From contig NZ_CP068230.1 in NCBI RefSeq assembly GCF_009183365.2, positions 1,517,001 to 1,581,000 on the forward strand: a stretch of 64,000 bases of DNA, in the 5' to 3' direction. Source of the DNA: Shewanella algae. Lineage in GTDB: Bacteria > Pseudomonadota > Gammaproteobacteria > Enterobacterales > Shewanellaceae. Below, in pieces: positions 62,720 to 64,000 of this stretch; the stretch's first letter is position 1, and each line of letters opens with the position of its first letter. Both the position numbers and the translations under genes were made by a program. The notes beneath the pieces were generated by a model. That model ran no database searches. It was not told where the DNA came from and was given only the letters and a program-made list of their open reading frames with translations.

Positions 62720-63459
62720 AATATTGGCCACTGCTGCTATTACCTCTGATGCTGCTGCCGGGCTTTGCCCAGGCTCAGGATTCGCTGTTTCCGGCGGTAA
62801 CCGTGACTACCGGGCCGGATGGCTCGACTCAGTATTCGGTGACCATGCAGATCCTGCTGCTGATGACCGCCATGAGTTTCCTGCCGGCCATGGTGATCAT
62901 GCTGACCTCTTTCACCCGTATCATAGTGGTCTTGTCTATCCTGCGGCAGGCTATAGGCCTGCAACAAACCCCTTCCAATCAGGTTCTTATCGGTATGAGC
63001 CTGTTTATGACCTTCTTTATCATGGCGCCTGTGTTTGACCGCATCTATGATGACGCGGTGCAGCCGTACATGAATGACAGCATGACCTTGCAGCAAGCAT
63101 TCGATGCCGGACAATCGCCGCTGAAAAAGTTTATGTTGTCACAAACCCGCACCACGGATCTCAACTCCTTTATTGAGATCTCCGGCTACCAGAACATCAA
63201 CAACCCTGAAGATGCTCCCATGACAGTGGTGATCCCGGCCTTTATCACCAGTGAGCTCAAGACCGCATTCCAGATAGGTTTTATGCTGTTTGTGCCTTTT
63301 CTGGTGCTGGATTTGGTGGTGGCCAGTATTCTGATGGCCATGGGTATGATGATGTTATCCCCCATGATTGTTTCCTTGCCGTTCAAGATCATGCTGTTTG
63401 TACTGGTTGATGGCTGGACCCTGGTGATGGGCACTCTCGCCGGCAGCTTCGGTTTATAG
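62716..63459 (+). CDS. fliP: Flagellar export gate protein FliP
   Basis: 247 residues with a cleavable signal MKYWPLLLLPLMLLPGFAQA and four membrane segments; SFTRIIVVLSILRQAIG and TPSNQVLIGMSLFMTFF are strong signatures. Forms the core of the export channel with FliQ and FliR. Confidence 0.97.
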   Translation: MKYWPLLLLPLMLLPGFAQAQDSLFPAVTVTTGPDGSTQYSVTMQILLLMTAMSFLPAMVIMLTSFTRIIVVLSILRQAIGLQQTPSNQVLIGMSLFMTFFIMAPVFDRIYDDAVQPYMNDSMTLQQAFDAGQSPLKKFMLSQTRTTDLNSFIEISGYQNINNPEDAPMTVVIPAFITSELKTAFQIGFMLFVPFLVLDLVVASILMAMGMMMLSPMIVSLPFKIMLFVLVDGWTLVMGTLAGSFGL

Positions 63460-63468
63460 GAGGCGCAG

Positions 63469-63738
63469 ATGACCCCCGAGTCACTGATCGACATTTTCCG
63501 CGAAGCCCTGGCGGTGATCGTGATGATGGTTTCGGCCATAGTGGTGCCCGGGTTGATTATAGGCTTGATTGTGGCAGTGTTTCAGGCGGCTACTTCCATT
63601 AACGAACAGACTCTGAGTTTTCTGCCCAGGCTCTTGATGACCCTGTTTGCACTGATGTTTATCGGTCATTGGCTGGTGCGCACCATGATGGATTTCTTTA
63701 TCGAGATGGTTCACAGGATCCCGCAAGTGGTGGGCTGA
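63469..63738 (+). CDS. fliQ: Flagellar export gate protein FliQ
   Basis: 89 residues, two membrane helices; GLIVAVFQAATSINEQTLSF is the family signature. Nine bases after fliP, AGGAGG upstream. Confidence 0.97.
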   Translation: MTPESLIDIFREALAVIVMMVSAIVVPGLIIGLIVAVFQAATSINEQTLSFLPRLLMTLFALMFIGHWLVRTMMDFFIEMVHRIPQVVG

Positions 63739-63741
63739 GCC

Positions 63742-64000
63742 ATGGAGATACTGTTCGACAGCATCCAACAAACTCTGGCCGCCTACCTCTGGCCATTGTT
63801 TCGGGTGGCCAGCATGTTGATGGTGATGGCGGTTTTCGGCGCCAATACCACGCCTGCCAGAGTCCGTTTGTTGCTGGCGCTGGCCCTGACTGTGGCAATA
63901 GCGCCTGTCTTGCCGCCCATGCCCGGGGTGGATCTTTTCTCTCTCGCAGCAGTATTTATTACTACTCAACAGATTCTTATCGGTACCGCCATGGGGTTTG
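63742..64000 (+). CDS. fliR: Flagellar export gate protein FliR, 3' end cut by window
   Basis: Open from ATG 63742 to the right edge, 86 codons. N-terminus with LWPLFRVASMLMVMAVFG and TPARVRLLLALALTVAIAP, then QQILIGTAMGF, as in FliR. Three bases after the fliQ stop. The rest lies outside, presumably followed by flhB. Confidence 0.94.
   Translation, partial: MEILFDSIQQTLAAYLWPLFRVASMLMVMAVFGANTTPARVRLLLALALTVAIAPVLPPMPGVDLFSLAAVFITTQQILIGTAMGF

Overview
The window looks like a chromosomal piece of a polarly flagellated gammaproteobacterium, most likely Shewanella. This rests on gene content and order: an flrABC regulatory cassette, paired short flagellins flaA/flaB, flgT and flgOP beside flgNMA and cheV-cheR, and a long flgB-to-fliR run next to a nonulosonate-type flagellin glycosylation locus. 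Species cannot be decided from the sequence alone.

Layout. (1) Positions 1-15936 hold a sugar-modification locus: two Maf-family flagellin glycosyltransferases (one cut by the left edge), PseB and PseC, a fused cytidylyltransferase/PseG-like protein, a GH57-like protein, two methyltransferase proteins (one fused to a nucleotidyltransferase-like domain), a DXS-like thiamine enzyme, an SDR, an ATP-grasp ligase and a short NeuB-type synthase. Together they should build, activate and transfer an acidic nonulosonate-like sugar to flagellin; a PseH acetyltransferase is not seen. (2) 15937-25803 is accessory DNA: an interrupted ORF relic, a large leucine-rich-repeat protein, then an AT-rich island with a broken HEPN-like gene convergent to an intact 905-residue HEPN/STAND NTPase/OB-fold-like protein (the best candidate for an undescribed defence system), followed by a MITE-like element, an IS630 transposase fragment and a Y1 (HUH) transposase gene with a stop codon near its start. 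The island ends at the 3' end of a tRNA-Arg(CCT). (3) 25804-33000 carries the tRNA, flgT, flgO-flgP, flgN-flgM-flgA, cheV and cheR, with a repeat-derived element before flgO. (4) 33000-64000 is an almost unbroken plus-strand flagellar regulon: flgBCDE, flgFGHIJKL, flaA, flaB, flaG, fliD, a fliT-like gene, fliS, flrA, flrBC, fliEFGHIJ, fliKLMNOPQ and the start of fliR.

Regulation is readable from the sequence. Good sigma-54 (-24/-12) elements precede flgB, flgF, flrB, fliE, fliK and possibly flgO, and sigma-28 (FliA) elements precede flgM and flaB. This fits a hierarchy in which FlrA with sigma-54 turns on flrBC, FlrC with sigma-54 turns on hook/basal-body genes, and FliA, held by FlgM, turns on late genes.
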